A DNA stretch of 64,000 nucleotides from Syntrophomonas sp. DTU019. Its GTDB lineage: Bacteria > Bacillota > Syntrophomonadia > Syntrophomonadales > Syntrophomonadaceae. This document shows positions 43,516-55,307 of the stretch, in pieces. The stretch covers positions 744,001-808,000 of the forward strand of contig CAJYDM010000001.1 of the NCBI GenBank assembly GCA_913757435.1. The letters are read 5' to 3'. The notes beneath the pieces are model-generated. The model ran no database searches. It was not told the DNA's origin and saw nothing but the letters and a program-made list of their open reading frames with translations. The position numbers were made by a program, and so were the translations under genes. Positions within the stretch are counted from its first letter, which is position 1, and each line of letters opens with the position of its first letter.

Positions 43516-45180
43516 GTGGCCAAGAAGATTATGGCGTGTGTACTGGTCTTAATGCTGCTTGCCGCAGGTGGAGTGCAAAGTCCTGCCTGGGGTGCAGATA
43601 CTGCAGTTATCGAGGGTTATCTTCTGGAAATGATCCCGCAGTCGGAAGCGACCGGGGTCAGCTTAATGATAGAAGGATACCCTGGAACGGTCTATCTTCT
43701 CTCTGTAACAGAGCCAGCGTCATTTTTCATCGATGGTAGACCGGTCGCCTGGTCTGACCTGCAACCCGGTCTGGAGGTAGTGGCAGTCGTACGAGGTGAG
43801 CAATTGGTCAGTCTGGAGGCTTACTCCACTCCGCATCCCGGCTATATCGCTCCGGGCAGTCTGATTGCAAAAGGTCTGGTTACCGCCATCAACCAGGATG
43901 AAATCAGCATTCTTTCAGATAACGGAATTGAGCAACGTTATATTGTTGCGCCTTTCACCACCGCCATCAGAGGAGGGCTGGCGGTGCCAATTGACAACCT
44001 CTATGCGGGCGACCGGGTAATATTGTACTTTGACGACATTGACAGCCACCTCATAAGTCGTATGGAGATTCAGGGCGATTCCATACTGGTCAACTTATAC
44101 CGGGCTTCACTTCAATTGGTCAATCCATTGGAAGAGACTATATCCTGTGCACAGGTGGAAACGTTTAAAGATGGCCGTTGGCAGAAATACGGCTCTACCA
44201 TGTCTTTCGCCTATGATGGCAGTCTGGAGGCATATATCAGCGGACACCAGGTACAGACCGCCAACCTTAAATATTATCGCGGCAAAACCGTCTACCTTCT
44301 GACCAGACAGATGATGGGCCGGGAAATGGTCGACCGCTTGATAATTAAAGCCCAGACCGAATACACCTACCAGGGTTGTGCAGATAATATCAACTTTTTG
44401 GCCGGACAGTTCGAATTGAACCAGAAAAACTTTTCATTTGATAACGGCACTATAGTAATCAAGGACGGACGCAAGCAGAGCACCGGAGTGATCAGCAACG
44501 GCAGCAGTCTCGTGGTCATAGCCGATAATTGGCTGGGGCAGGCCTACAGCAATATCGTATGGGTGCTCGATCAGGGCTTGAACAATTCCACTTTGGGGCA
44601 GCAACAACTTTACTATGGAAGAATAGACCTTATCACCGCCGATAGCATGTGGCTAAAGGATGCACAGCGGTTGCAGAACCATCTCTTTGCCGATTTCGGG
44701 GGTGAAGTGCAACTATATTACGGCAGTGACAGTAGAATTTACGACGGCTCGGCCGGCAAGTGGCTCAATAATGCGGAAATACTGGCTGGATCCTACGCCG
44801 TAGATGAGGATAGTGATTTCAGTGACAGACAGGATCTAGAAGACTGGTACGGATATGTGTACTGTAATCAGGACCACGTCCTGGGTATGGTAGTATGGCC
44901 TGAAGAGAGCGACCTGGACAAGCTGCGGGTCGTCACCGGAACCATCACCACGGCGGAAGAGGATCCGCTGGTAGGCTGGACTGTGACCCTAAAAGACAGC
45001 TACGACTGGAGCCATCACAATCGGCAATGGATGTTGAAAGGCTCCGCATTACGGCTCGGCTCAAGCGATGCCCTGATAATCAAGAACGGGCAGGCCGTAT
45101 CACCTGCCGCGCTCAAGCCCGGAGATCGCCTTTACCTGCTGCGGGACAATTTTCATATTTGCTTTGCAGTGGTCAAGTAG
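43516..45180 (+). CDS. Secreted beta-rich protein of unknown function
   Basis: A 554-residue exported protein with a signal peptide (KKIMACVLVLMLLAAGGVQSPAWG). The mature part is beta-rich, with recurring short OB- or barrel-like units (GDRVILYFDDID, GDRLYLLRDN). I do not recognise a family. The start is GTG 43516 after CAGGGGGTAGAGAT; an earlier TTG at 43495 lacks a site and overlaps the giant gene's end. It lies directly after the giant IPT/TIG gene in the same operon, so it probably works at the surface with it. Confidence 0.7.
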   Translation: MAKKIMACVLVLMLLAAGGVQSPAWGADTAVIEGYLLEMIPQSEATGVSLMIEGYPGTVYLLSVTEPASFFIDGRPVAWSDLQPGLEVVAVVRGEQLVSLEAYSTPHPGYIAPGSLIAKGLVTAINQDEISILSDNGIEQRYIVAPFTTAIRGGLAVPIDNLYAGDRVILYFDDIDSHLISRMEIQGDSILVNLYRASLQLVNPLEETISCAQVETFKDGRWQKYGSTMSFAYDGSLEAYISGHQVQTANLKYYRGKTVYLLTRQMMGREMVDRLIIKAQTEYTYQGCADNINFLAGQFELNQKNFSFDNGTIVIKDGRKQSTGVISNGSSLVVIADNWLGQAYSNIVWVLDQGLNNSTLGQQQLYYGRIDLITADSMWLKDAQRLQNHLFADFGGEVQLYYGSDSRIYDGSAGKWLNNAEILAGSYAVDEDSDFSDRQDLEDWYGYVYCNQDHVLGMVVWPEESDLDKLRVVTGTITTAEEDPLVGWTVTLKDSYDWSHHNRQWMLKGSALRLGSSDALIIKNGQAVSPAALKPGDRLYLLRDNFHICFAVVK

Positions 45181-45232
45181 TGAAGGCTTAATCACGATAC
45201 ACTAAGATATAACCTCCTAAAGGAGCGGTAGT

Positions 45233-46723
45233 ATGAGATGGATCGCACTTTTGACGGCCTTGTTGTTCCTGCTGCCGGCGCAGCCGACTTGGGCCGCGCC
45301 TGCTGATTACTGCGGCGGGGTACATAATGAATATGAATACCAAGAAGTAGTATTCCTCTCCGGGCAGCCGGTGCTGTTTAAGGGGTCTTTCACCCTTTCA
45401 GAAAAGAATAGCGCTACTAAGGGAACAGTAAGCTACAAGTTCGATCTCAAACCAGCCGACCCCGGCCTAAAAGGCAGCCTGGACCGTCGGGTAACCTATG
45501 AATCAGCTTATACTAATTTCAGCCCCCAGGGACAGACCACCGCGACAACAGTGGTTAAAAGCTATCGGGAAACCGTGGTCCTGGGAAAGGACCGCTACAC
45601 TCTGGAGGACTATCAATTATCCCGTTCCGATGTAATTGACCGGCGGCCGACGGCGGATTTCTTTTCCGGTACCATTGCAGCCCGCAAAGTATATAAACTC
45701 AACAAGAATGAAGGATCTTTGATAGTAGATATCAGCGGAGGAACGGTGGGTTACAGTAATTTCTGGGGCCGCACTGAGACCCAGGTGCTGGATTATATGC
45801 TGCGCTCGCAGGGCCGGGTCGTATCCGATGAGGAAGAGGCGGTCCCAACCTCCTGGTCTGGTACGGTTAGAATACTGGCTTCGGACAGCCTGCGCAAGTC
45901 CCTATCTTACTCTCCCAACGAGGTGTCTCTGTCCAGTTTCCCGGGCGGCCATATGACGGTATCTAAACAAGAGATGACTTCCAGCTGCCAATATGACCTG
46001 CCGGTCATGGAGGAGGGGATGCCAGCAGAGTATGAGCGGAACAACGGGCGGATCGAACTCCATCAGGGTATGCTCCCCGCCATACAGCGGCTGATATTGC
46101 CGAAATTCCGTGATCTTGGTGGGCACTGGGCCGAGGAGGATATCAAAAAACTATACTCACTCAATGTTTTTCAGGATACTTCAGCCTTTTTCCTGCCCGA
46201 TGCTCCCATGACCCGTATGGATTTTGTGCGGGCGGTAATGCGCTCTTGTAATATACAACCTCAGCAGGACCAGACTGGCAGTCTGGTGCGTACCCGCAAG
46301 ACCGCGCCCCAGCCCTCTCTGGTCAAGGATGTAGCGGAGAGCGACCCCGATTATGTTTATGTCAAAGCAGCTATCGAGCGGGGACTGGTTCATGGAACCA
46401 GTGGTTACTTCATGCCAGACTCCCCTTTGACCCGGGCTCAGGCTGTGACCATTCTGATCCGGGGATTGGGTTTTGAGAATAATGCTCCTGCACCAGGGTT
46501 CTTTACTTCATTCCGAGATGATGCGGATATACCAGCCTGGAGCAAAGATAGCATTTATATGGCAGGCCAGATCGGACTATTGAGCGGCGACAGCACAGGA
46601 CGCTGCTTCCCTAATCAGGTCATGACCCGAGCTGAAGCCTCTGCCATGCTGATCCGTTTTTTGAATTTCCTGGAGAAGGATCTGCAGCAGGATTATCGGG
46701 ACAATATTGTTCTTTACAAATAG
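45233..46723 (+). CDS. Surface protein with three SLH domains
   Basis: A 496-residue exported protein. It has a signal peptide ending near QPTWA, a central domain of unknown function (about 25-285), and three S-layer homology domains (about 288-345, 363-425 and 427-490). Recognisable cores are GGHWAEEDIKKLYSLNVF, VKAAIERGLVHGT and MTRAEASAMLIRFL. SLH modules bind pyruvylated secondary wall polymer and tether proteins to the cell wall. In this operon it may anchor the two preceding exported proteins, which lack SLH (inference). The start ATG 45233 follows AAAGGAGCGGTAGT. Confidence 0.92.
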   Translation: MRWIALLTALLFLLPAQPTWAAPADYCGGVHNEYEYQEVVFLSGQPVLFKGSFTLSEKNSATKGTVSYKFDLKPADPGLKGSLDRRVTYESAYTNFSPQGQTTATTVVKSYRETVVLGKDRYTLEDYQLSRSDVIDRRPTADFFSGTIAARKVYKLNKNEGSLIVDISGGTVGYSNFWGRTETQVLDYMLRSQGRVVSDEEEAVPTSWSGTVRILASDSLRKSLSYSPNEVSLSSFPGGHMTVSKQEMTSSCQYDLPVMEEGMPAEYERNNGRIELHQGMLPAIQRLILPKFRDLGGHWAEEDIKKLYSLNVFQDTSAFFLPDAPMTRMDFVRAVMRSCNIQPQQDQTGSLVRTRKTAPQPSLVKDVAESDPDYVYVKAAIERGLVHGTSGYFMPDSPLTRAQAVTILIRGLGFENNAPAPGFFTSFRDDADIPAWSKDSIYMAGQIGLLSGDSTGRCFPNQVMTRAEASAMLIRFLNFLEKDLQQDYRDNIVLYK

Positions 46724-46759
46724 CCCCGTCGTGTAGTCAATAGGCCTTTAGAGAAACAT

Positions 46760-48226
46760 ATGAAGCAGAAAAATATTTTAATTGTAATATTTATAGGGAT
46801 CTTTTGCCTGCTGGGGGCGTGTTACCTCTGGCCAGAAGGAGTGCGCGCCGCTCTGTCTCAAAGCGCTCGCTCCGACCTGCGCAAACCCGGCCTGACAACA
46901 CCAGAAATGGGGTATCCTTTTCCTCGCGCGGACAAGACCACTTATCAGATGGATCTGTATCTGGACACCATAAATCGCATCGTATATGGGCAGTCACAGA
47001 TTAGGACCACCAACACTTCGGGACGGGTTTTGGGGGAGTTGTGGTTCTCCATATATCCGCAGGCCTTCCAGAATGTCAGTACTAGTCCGGCTCCGGCAGT
47101 TGCGTATACTCAAGGCTTTTCCCCGGGCAGCCTGCAGATTAAAGAGATCAAGTTCAATGGGCACAGTTGTGATTTCTTGACCGAAGGCATCGCTTTAAAG
47201 GTTATGCTGCCCCGGGATATGCTGCCTGAAGAGGAGTTCCACGTAGACATTTCCTGGCAGGCTCAGGTGCCTCGGGTGGCATATCGCTACGGCACTCAAG
47301 ATGGGATCTTCATGCTGGGGCACATCTATCCCACCCTCAATGCCATGAGCGATGAAGGCTGGTGCCTGCCCCAAAATAGCCCTTTCGGAGATCCGTTCTG
47401 CCTTAGTGCAGCCAGTTATCTGGTGCGCATCAATGTGCCTCAGCATTACCGGCTGGTTACCAGTGGGGAATTGATAGCCAGCCTGGCTCTGGACAACGGG
47501 CGGGAAAACCATCTCATCAAGGCGGAGATGGTGCGCGATTTCGCGCTTACAGCCTGTTCTGGCTATGAGCAGGCAAAGCAGGTGGGAAAAAATTTGACCT
47601 TAAAATGTATCCTGCCGTCTGAAATGAGAACTGAAAGCAGTCAGGTACTTAAGGAAAGCAGACAAATACTGGAGTATTTCAACTGCCTGTGGGGATCATA
47701 TCCTTATCCGGAGTTGAGTGTAGTAGTAGTGCCTATGCAAGGTTTTGTCGGTATGGAATATGCCGGGGTGGTTTATGTGAGCGAGGACCAGCTGAAACGC
47801 TCCGGACTCACCATGCTCCTGGCGCATGAAATCGCACATCAATGGTGGTATGGTCTAGTAGGCAATGACCAATACGATGAGCCCTGGTTAGACGAGGGAC
47901 TGGCTGCATACAGTGCCGCTCTTTATCTGAACCATTTGCAGGGCAGGTCGCAACTCCCGGCGGTTGCGGTAAGACAGGTCAGCTTAAATCGAGCCCTGCC
48001 TGATTTCGCCGCCGACGAACCGTACCGGCAGGCTATTTATCAAGGTGGAGAAGGCTTCTGGCGCGCATTGGAACAGGAACTGGGTGCCGACAAAGTGCAG
48101 AAGATTCTGCGCAGCTACCTGTCCAATTACAGATATCAACTGGCATCTGGTGAAGATCTGAAACAGGTTATTAACCAGGAGGCCCACCGCGATATGAGTC
48201 GATTTTTCGCCGCCTGGTCGTTGTGA
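46760..48226 (+). CDS. Exported M1-family metallopeptidase
   Basis: A 488-residue gluzincin aminopeptidase-like enzyme. The N-terminal segment (IVIFIGIFCLLGACY) could be a lipobox with Cys about residue 21, or a plain anchor. The zinc site is H356-E-x2-H360 (HEIAHQWW) with E379 in DEGLAAYS, and the substrate-binding loop reads GFVGMEYAG, the GAMEN-equivalent. It is the last gene of the surface operon. It would process peptides or proteins at the cell surface. The stop abuts the end of the convergent - strand gene with no gap. Confidence 0.9.
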   Translation: MKQKNILIVIFIGIFCLLGACYLWPEGVRAALSQSARSDLRKPGLTTPEMGYPFPRADKTTYQMDLYLDTINRIVYGQSQIRTTNTSGRVLGELWFSIYPQAFQNVSTSPAPAVAYTQGFSPGSLQIKEIKFNGHSCDFLTEGIALKVMLPRDMLPEEEFHVDISWQAQVPRVAYRYGTQDGIFMLGHIYPTLNAMSDEGWCLPQNSPFGDPFCLSAASYLVRINVPQHYRLVTSGELIASLALDNGRENHLIKAEMVRDFALTACSGYEQAKQVGKNLTLKCILPSEMRTESSQVLKESRQILEYFNCLWGSYPYPELSVVVVPMQGFVGMEYAGVVYVSEDQLKRSGLTMLLAHEIAHQWWYGLVGNDQYDEPWLDEGLAAYSAALYLNHLQGRSQLPAVAVRQVSLNRALPDFAADEPYRQAIYQGGEGFWRALEQELGADKVQKILRSYLSNYRYQLASGEDLKQVINQEAHRDMSRFFAAWSL

Positions 48227-48592
48227 TCACACCAGAGCGCCGCAGCTTTTAAGCACCCTGACGGCTCTGTCTGCCTGGTCGCTGTCGACGGCCATAGCGA
48301 GCAGGTGAGTATACCCAAGCCCATCACCTGACCTGCCTGCCATTCCGCTGACATCCGGGTCTGCACCCAGGAGCACTTGGCTATCTCCACGCTGCCCTGG
48401 ACCTGCTCCCAGTACCATTGCCGTCAGACTGGTAGCCGGACTGCTGTATACCGCTCGCCCAGGCACCGAGACGATGGTGTCCACGGAGATATCCTGGAAA
48501 CCAAGTTGAGTCAAAGTCTGTGCGGCCTGCGCAGCTCCGGCTTCATCGCGGAAATAGGCCAGAATTGACCGGGTACCACTTTCCAAACGCAT
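48227..48592 (-). CDS. Hypothetical protein (stress-protein-like)
   Basis: A 121-residue protein with an alpha/beta start (ILAYFRDEAGAAQAAQTLTQLGF) and a later VDSDQADRAVRVLKSCGA segment, a pattern like small domains that bind or sense ligands. Its closest resemblance is to YflT-type general stress proteins, but this is weak. The middle is Gly-rich and probably flexible. The start at 48592 (- strand) follows GAGGAGGCTGGGAA. It is convergent with the M1 gene. Confidence 0.6.
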   Translation of the reverse strand: MRLESGTRSILAYFRDEAGAAQAAQTLTQLGFQDISVDTIVSVPGRAVYSSPATSLTAMVLGAGPGQRGDSQVLLGADPDVSGMAGRSGDGLGYTHLLAMAVDSDQADRAVRVLKSCGALV

Positions 48593-48712
48593 TTCCCAGC
48601 CTCCTCAGTGATATTTCGGACATTTGCTCAAAATTTGGCCATGTCACCTGTTTATAGTTTGCCCCCATATAAGGTAGAATATATGTGGTAAATAAAGACC
48701 GAGGAGGACAAC

Positions 48713-50395
48713 ATGAACCCCATTGAGGAAATCAAATCCGCTTTACGAGGCGTCATCATATCGTCTTTGCACAAAGCCCGGGCTGAACAAGCCCTGGTGT
48801 TCGAGGAGATTCCCCCTTTCGTTATCGAAGTGCCCCGTGAAAAAGGGCACGGAGATTTTGCCTGTAATGTGGCTATGCTGATGGCCAAGTCAGCCCGCCG
48901 CAAGCCGCGCGAAATCGCCGCCATCATAGTAGACCATTTGGACCGGGAGGGCCTGGATTATTTACAGCAGGTGGAAGTAGCTGGAGCGGGCTTTATCAAC
49001 ATATTCCTGCATCCTCAATGGCTGTACAACATCCCCAGGCTAGTTTTACAGATGAAAGAGGCCTATGGCTCAGCCCCCCGCAATGGCAAACGGGTGCAGG
49101 TGGAATTCGTCAGTGCCAACCCTACCGGCAACTTGCACATGGGCAACGCCCGTGGGGGAGCCATAGGGGACTCTCTGGCTAATGTGCTTCATTATGCGGG
49201 TTATGACGTGAAGCGGGAATTCTACATCAATGATGCCGGCAATCAGATCGAGATTTTTGCGGAATCACTGGAAGCCCGATATCTGCAGCTTAGCGGACAG
49301 CACGTGCCTTTTCCTGAAAACGGCTATGCCGGCCAGGATGTGGTGGATACCGTAAAAGGCATCCTGGCTCGGGAGGGAGATCGGTTCTTGAATATGGATT
49401 CAGCCCAGCGACGGCAACTTCTGGTTGCCATGGCATTAGAGGAAAAGCTGGCCTATATAAGACGGACCCTGGAGAGCTTTGGCATCCACTATGATGTCTG
49501 GTACAGCGAAAAAACCTTGCATGAGAGTGGCCAGGTAAATGCAGTCATCGAAGAGCTGAGGCAGAAGGGCTATATATATGAGAAAGAAGGAGCACAATGG
49601 TTTAAGACTACTCAGTTCGGTGATGAAAAGGACGAAGTGGTCATCCGCGCCAATGGGCTGCCCACCTATTTTGCCGCTGACATAGCCTATCACAAGGAAA
49701 AATTTCAGCGCGGTTTCGATTGGGTCATAGATGTGTGGGGCGCCGACCATCACGGTCATGTGGCCCGCATGAAAGGAGCCATGACTGCACTGGGATTAGA
49801 CCCTGCTGGGCTGGATGTGATATTAATGCAACTGGTGCGGCTTTATCGGGGCGGACAGATCGTTCGCATGTCCAAACGGACCGGCACTACGGTGTCATTA
49901 GACGAACTCATCGAAGAAGTGGGCCGGGATGCGGCGCGTTTTTCCTTTGTTATGCGCAACCCAGACAGCCACCTGGACTTCGATTTGGAACTGGCCAAAC
50001 AGCAGAGCCTGGAAAATCCGGTCTATTATGTGCAGTATGCTCATGCCCGCATCTGCAGTATTTTCCGCCAGGCCCAGGCCGGGGGCATACAATGGCATCC
50101 GGGCAGTGAAGTTGATATGTCGGTCTTAAAGGCCACAGAGGAGATAGCTATACTCAGGAAGGTTGCGGAATTCCCCATGGAAGTGGAGATTTCCGCCAAG
50201 ACCCTGGCCCCGCACCGCATCGCCCGTTATGCCCTTGATCTGGCAGGTTTGTTTCACAGTTACTACAATCATTTCCGGGTGCTCCAGGATGACCTAATTT
50301 TGCAACAGGCCCGCTTGAATTTGATGAAAGTAATACAAATCGTTATTGCTAATGCTTTGGCCATCATTGGGGTCAGTGCCCCAGAACAGATGTAG
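48713..50395 (+). CDS. argS: Arginyl-tRNA synthetase
   Basis: Charges tRNA-Arg with arginine (class I). The 560 residues have the N-terminal Add1 domain, the HIGH-equivalent HMGN in [14 protein letters not shown] near residue 137, the KMSKS-equivalent RMSKRTGT near 386 and a C-terminal DALR anticodon-binding domain. The ATG at 48713 follows GAGGAGGACAAC. It begins the block argS-rpoE-MBL-pyrG, similar to Bacillus order. Confidence 0.97.
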   Translation: MNPIEEIKSALRGVIISSLHKARAEQALVFEEIPPFVIEVPREKGHGDFACNVAMLMAKSARRKPREIAAIIVDHLDREGLDYLQQVEVAGAGFINIFLHPQWLYNIPRLVLQMKEAYGSAPRNGKRVQVEFVSANPTGNLHMGNARGGAIGDSLANVLHYAGYDVKREFYINDAGNQIEIFAESLEARYLQLSGQHVPFPENGYAGQDVVDTVKGILAREGDRFLNMDSAQRRQLLVAMALEEKLAYIRRTLESFGIHYDVWYSEKTLHESGQVNAVIEELRQKGYIYEKEGAQWFKTTQFGDEKDEVVIRANGLPTYFAADIAYHKEKFQRGFDWVIDVWGADHHGHVARMKGAMTALGLDPAGLDVILMQLVRLYRGGQIVRMSKRTGTTVSLDELIEEVGRDAARFSFVMRNPDSHLDFDLELAKQQSLENPVYYVQYAHARICSIFRQAQAGGIQWHPGSEVDMSVLKATEEIAILRKVAEFPMEVEISAKTLAPHRIARYALDLAGLFHSYYNHFRVLQDDLILQQARLNLMKVIQIVIANALAIIGVSAPEQM

Positions 50396-50405
50396 GAGGT
50401 ATAAG

Positions 50406-50639
50406 ATGCTGACACGTAAAAAGAGCGAAGCTGACTGGGCAGTTGATATCCTCACCGTAAACGGTGAACCGATGCATTATATGCAGCTCATCACTGAAAT
50501 CGCAGAAAAGATGGGTAGAAAGACTGATACCAACACTTTGACATCCATCTATACCCGGATAAATTTAGACAACCGCCTGCTCTACCAGGGAGAAGGCTAC
50601 TGGTTCTACCATGTTAATCGAGCCACAAGGAGGGAATAA
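50406..50639 (+). CDS. rpoE: Short RNA polymerase delta-like protein (HARE-HTH domain only)
   Basis: A 77-residue protein that consists of the HARE-HTH winged-helix domain (DWAVDILTVNGEPMHYMQLI, then RLLYQGEGYWFY). Standard delta subunits have this domain plus a long acidic C-terminal tail, which is missing here. Delta binds RNA polymerase and promotes recycling. The position just upstream of pyrG matches rpoE of Bacillus. The start ATG 50406 follows TAGGAGGTATAAG. Loss of the tail is real in this sequence: the stop is followed 2 bases later by the next gene. Confidence 0.82.
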   Translation: MLTRKKSEADWAVDILTVNGEPMHYMQLITEIAEKMGRKTDTNTLTSIYTRINLDNRLLYQGEGYWFYHVNRATRRE

Positions 50640-50641
50640 GC

Positions 50642-51277
50642 ATGATAATAAACTGGTTGGGGCATGCCTGTTTTGTGATCGAGAGTTCTGCCGGTAAGAT
50701 CATCACCGATCCTTTTGACAGCCAACTTGGTTATCAGCAATATCGGCAGCCAGTCGATATTGCTACCGTGAGCCATCAGCACTGGGACCATAATGCCGTA
50801 CAGACACTGCAAGGTAATCCTGCGGTGGTTTCGGAGGCAGGCCAATTTGAGTTCGGTCCATTGAAGATCACCGGGGTGGAGAGTTTCCACGATTCGCATG
50901 GAGGACAACAGAGGGGCCGTAACATCATATTTAAGCTGATGGTGGAAGATCTTAACCTGGTGCATCTGGGTGATCTGGGCCATGTCCTGGAGCCTTCCCA
51001 GATAGAGGCTATCGGACCGGTGGATATCCTTTTGCTCCCGGTAGGAGGGGTTTATACCATTGACGCTAATCAGGCCAAGACCGTAGCCGAACAATTACAA
51101 CCTGCGGTCATCATTCCCATGCATTATAAGACCAGGCACCTCAGCTTCGAACTGCAGCCCCTGGAGAAGTTTACCGGGCAGTTCGACAAAACCGTTAAAA
51201 AACCTAGCCTAAAGGTAACCCGCAGTGACCTGCGGGAGGCGGCGGGAGTAGTGGTATTGGACTATCCGGGTGGTTGA
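50642..51277 (+). CDS. Metal-dependent MBL-fold hydrolase (UPF0173/YtkL-like)
   Basis: A 211-residue metallo-beta-lactamase-fold hydrolase. Motifs are WLGHACFVIES at the N-terminus, the metal site SHQHWDHN near residue 46, HLGDLGH and IPMHYKT. Substrate unknown. The ATG at 50642 is 2 bases after the short delta gene, so translation is coupled; the ribosome site AAGGAGGGAATAAGC lies inside the upstream gene. Confidence 0.9.
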   Translation: MIINWLGHACFVIESSAGKIITDPFDSQLGYQQYRQPVDIATVSHQHWDHNAVQTLQGNPAVVSEAGQFEFGPLKITGVESFHDSHGGQQRGRNIIFKLMVEDLNLVHLGDLGHVLEPSQIEAIGPVDILLLPVGGVYTIDANQAKTVAEQLQPAVIIPMHYKTRHLSFELQPLEKFTGQFDKTVKKPSLKVTRSDLREAAGVVVLDYPGG

Positions 51278-51323
51278 CCTGTTTAGACAAAGAGGTTACA
51301 ATTCAAAAGAATGGGTAAACTGA

Positions 51324-52976
<1,653 letters not shown>

Positions 52977-53052
52977 TCCCTGACCACACCCAAGGGATAC
53001 CTGCCGGCCAGCATGGCAAGAATAGTGATGAGCATCTCTGAAGGGGAAAGCC

Positions 53053-54129
53053 ATGTATAAAACCAGAATTATCGAGGCCAAGGACAAGGCTCGCTATAAT
53101 AAATTCATCGCCAGCCATCCCAAAGGACACTTCCTGCAACTCTGGGAATGGGGGCAGGTCAAGAACTTGACCGGATGGAAGCCCATAGCATTGGCCTTGG
53201 AAAAAGATGGAGAAATATGTGCGGCGATGTTGATTCTCAAGCGCAGTCTGCAGGTACCGTTGCTCAACCGCTGCATATTCTACGCACCGCGGGGTCCGGT
53301 GGCGGATGCCGACAATCGTCAGGAGCACTGCTTGTTATTTGAATTTGCCCGACAGATTGCCCGCCGTGAGGGGGCAATTTTCTTGAAGATCGATCCTGAT
53401 GTGGCAGTGCCCAATCAAGCCTATGCAGAGATACTCAAAGCCTGTGGATTCAGGCATCGGGAAGCCGGGCTGAATTTTGAAGGAGTGCAGCCGAATTATG
53501 TCATGCGTCTGGACCTAAATCCTGAGTCTGAACAACTGCTGGCCAATATGCATCAGAAATGGCGTTACAACATCAAACTGGCCGCCAGAAAGGGAGTCAC
53601 TATAACCCAGAACCAGGAACAGGATGATCTTAAAGTATTTTACACCATATTGGAAGAAACCGCTGAGCGTGACCATTTTCTCATCCGCGGTTATGAATAC
53701 TTCGAATCCATCTGGGAACATATGATAAAAAACGGCTATGCGCGTCTATTCCTGGCCTACTACAAAGACGAGGTCGTGGCCGGCACACTGGCTTTTATTC
53801 TGGGGGATAAGGCCTGGTACCTTTATGGTGCATCAAGCAACCGGCACCGCAATGTCATGCCCAATTACCTCCTGCAATGGGAGATGATAAGCTGGGCTAA
53901 AGCGCAGGGCTGTAAGCTCTATGACTTCAGGGGAGTTTCCGGGGACATGGATGAGAACAATCCATTGTACGGCTTGTATCGTTTCAAAAAGGGTTTTAAC
54001 GGGGTATTGACCGAATTCATCGGTGAATGGGATTGTGTTTACCAGTCTGCCTGGTATTGGCTGTGGACCAGGGTCTTGCCGGTTTATTTGGGGCGCAGGC
54101 GCAGCGGCGCAGGTCAGGGAGGCGACTAG
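53053..54129 (+). CDS. FemAB/FemX-family peptidoglycan aminoacyltransferase
   Basis: A 358-residue GNAT-like enzyme that adds amino acids to the lipid II side chain. FemABX signatures include HFLQLWEWGQVK, RYNIKLAARKGV and the late YDFRGVSGDMDENNPLYGLYRFKKGFN region. It lies directly before alr, which supplies D-alanine, so both serve wall precursor synthesis. The ATG at 53053 follows GAAGGGGAAAGCC. Confidence 0.9.
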   Translation: MYKTRIIEAKDKARYNKFIASHPKGHFLQLWEWGQVKNLTGWKPIALALEKDGEICAAMLILKRSLQVPLLNRCIFYAPRGPVADADNRQEHCLLFEFARQIARREGAIFLKIDPDVAVPNQAYAEILKACGFRHREAGLNFEGVQPNYVMRLDLNPESEQLLANMHQKWRYNIKLAARKGVTITQNQEQDDLKVFYTILEETAERDHFLIRGYEYFESIWEHMIKNGYARLFLAYYKDEVVAGTLAFILGDKAWYLYGASSNRHRNVMPNYLLQWEMISWAKAQGCKLYDFRGVSGDMDENNPLYGLYRFKKGFNGVLTEFIGEWDCVYQSAWYWLWTRVLPVYLGRRRSGAGQGGD

Positions 54130-54137
54130 CTTAATCC

Positions 54138-55292
54138 ATGTATGACAAATGGGTGGAGATCGATGATGATGCTATACTGAGCAACCTTGACGGGGTGCGT
54201 TCCCTGTTGTCAGAGCCGACCCTACTGATTGCGGTGGTCAAGGCCAACGCTTATGGGCACGGCATGGTGCCAACCGCCCTTCTACTGGAGAAAAACGGGG
54301 TAGATCATTTTGCGGTCACCTTTTTGTGGGAAGCTATGGAATTGCGCCGGGCAGGACTTAAAGGGGATATTTTACTGCTCAGCCCGCTGGTGGAGGAGGA
54401 GGCTGTCAGCCAGGCCATAGAAATGGGAATAACGGCGATGATATCCGCCCCTCGAGATGCTGTCCTGGCTGACCGGGTCAGCCGGAGCCAACAGCAGCAG
54501 TTTAAGGTACATCTCAAGATAGAGACCGGTCTGAACCGTTTTGGACTATCCTGCGAGGAGGCCTTGCAGGTTTGCCAGTCATTAAGTCAGAATCCCTTCA
54601 TATACATTGAAGGGATATATACTCATATGGCTCATGCGGGAGACCGCGACCCAAGCTATACTAAACAGCAGTTTCAAAGCTTCAACCGAACCGTCGACCG
54701 CTTAAAGGCCGAAGGCTATCACATCCCTATCCGGCACTGTGCCAATAGCACCGCCACCTTGCGTTTTCCTGAGATGCATCTGGACGCGGTGCGCGTCGGA
54801 ACCCTGCTCTCCGGGCAGTACCCTGTGGGGGAGATGCCCCGGCCGTTCACATTGCAGGATCCGTTTCAGTTTAAAGCCAGGGTGATTTCTATTCAGCATC
54901 GTCCGGCTGGAAGTTCGGTGGGCTACTTCAGAACCTACAGCCTGAGAACAGCAGCCCGCATCGCAGTGTTGCCGGCGGGTTTTATCGATGGGGTGGCGGT
55001 GGAGGTTGCCAACCCTCCGAGCGGGGGATTGGACGCGATCAAGCGGGCTTTAAAGATGTTTCTGGCCTGGCGGCGCTTCTCCAGGTTCACCGCTCGAGTG
55101 TATATTGAAGGCCAGCCTTGCAACGTAGTCGGCAAGGTTTATATGCAGTTCACCCTGGTGGAACTGCCTGACCATCTAGAGGCAAAAGTGGGCAGTGAGG
55201 CCTCACTGCCAGCCAAAAAAACCCTGGTTCCCCCTGCGGTGGTCCGGGTGCACCGCCAGCAGCGCGATCGGACCAAAGCTGAAGGCCATTAA
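54138..55292 (+). CDS. alr: Alanine racemase
   Basis: A PLP enzyme that interconverts L- and D-alanine for peptidoglycan. It has 384 residues. The PLP lysine is K35 in VVKANAYGHG, and the second catalytic Tyr lies in the VGYFRTY segment. The C-terminal domain has the expected YIEGQPCNVVGKV. It starts 8 bases after the FemX-like gene. Length and order are normal. Confidence 0.94.
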   Translation: MYDKWVEIDDDAILSNLDGVRSLLSEPTLLIAVVKANAYGHGMVPTALLLEKNGVDHFAVTFLWEAMELRRAGLKGDILLLSPLVEEEAVSQAIEMGITAMISAPRDAVLADRVSRSQQQQFKVHLKIETGLNRFGLSCEEALQVCQSLSQNPFIYIEGIYTHMAHAGDRDPSYTKQQFQSFNRTVDRLKAEGYHIPIRHCANSTATLRFPEMHLDAVRVGTLLSGQYPVGEMPRPFTLQDPFQFKARVISIQHRPAGSSVGYFRTYSLRTAARIAVLPAGFIDGVAVEVANPPSGGLDAIKRALKMFLAWRRFSRFTARVYIEGQPCNVVGKVYMQFTLVELPDHLEAKVGSEASLPAKKTLVPPAVVRVHRQQRDRTKAEGH

Positions 55293-55307
55293 AAGAGGAG
55301 GTCGACC

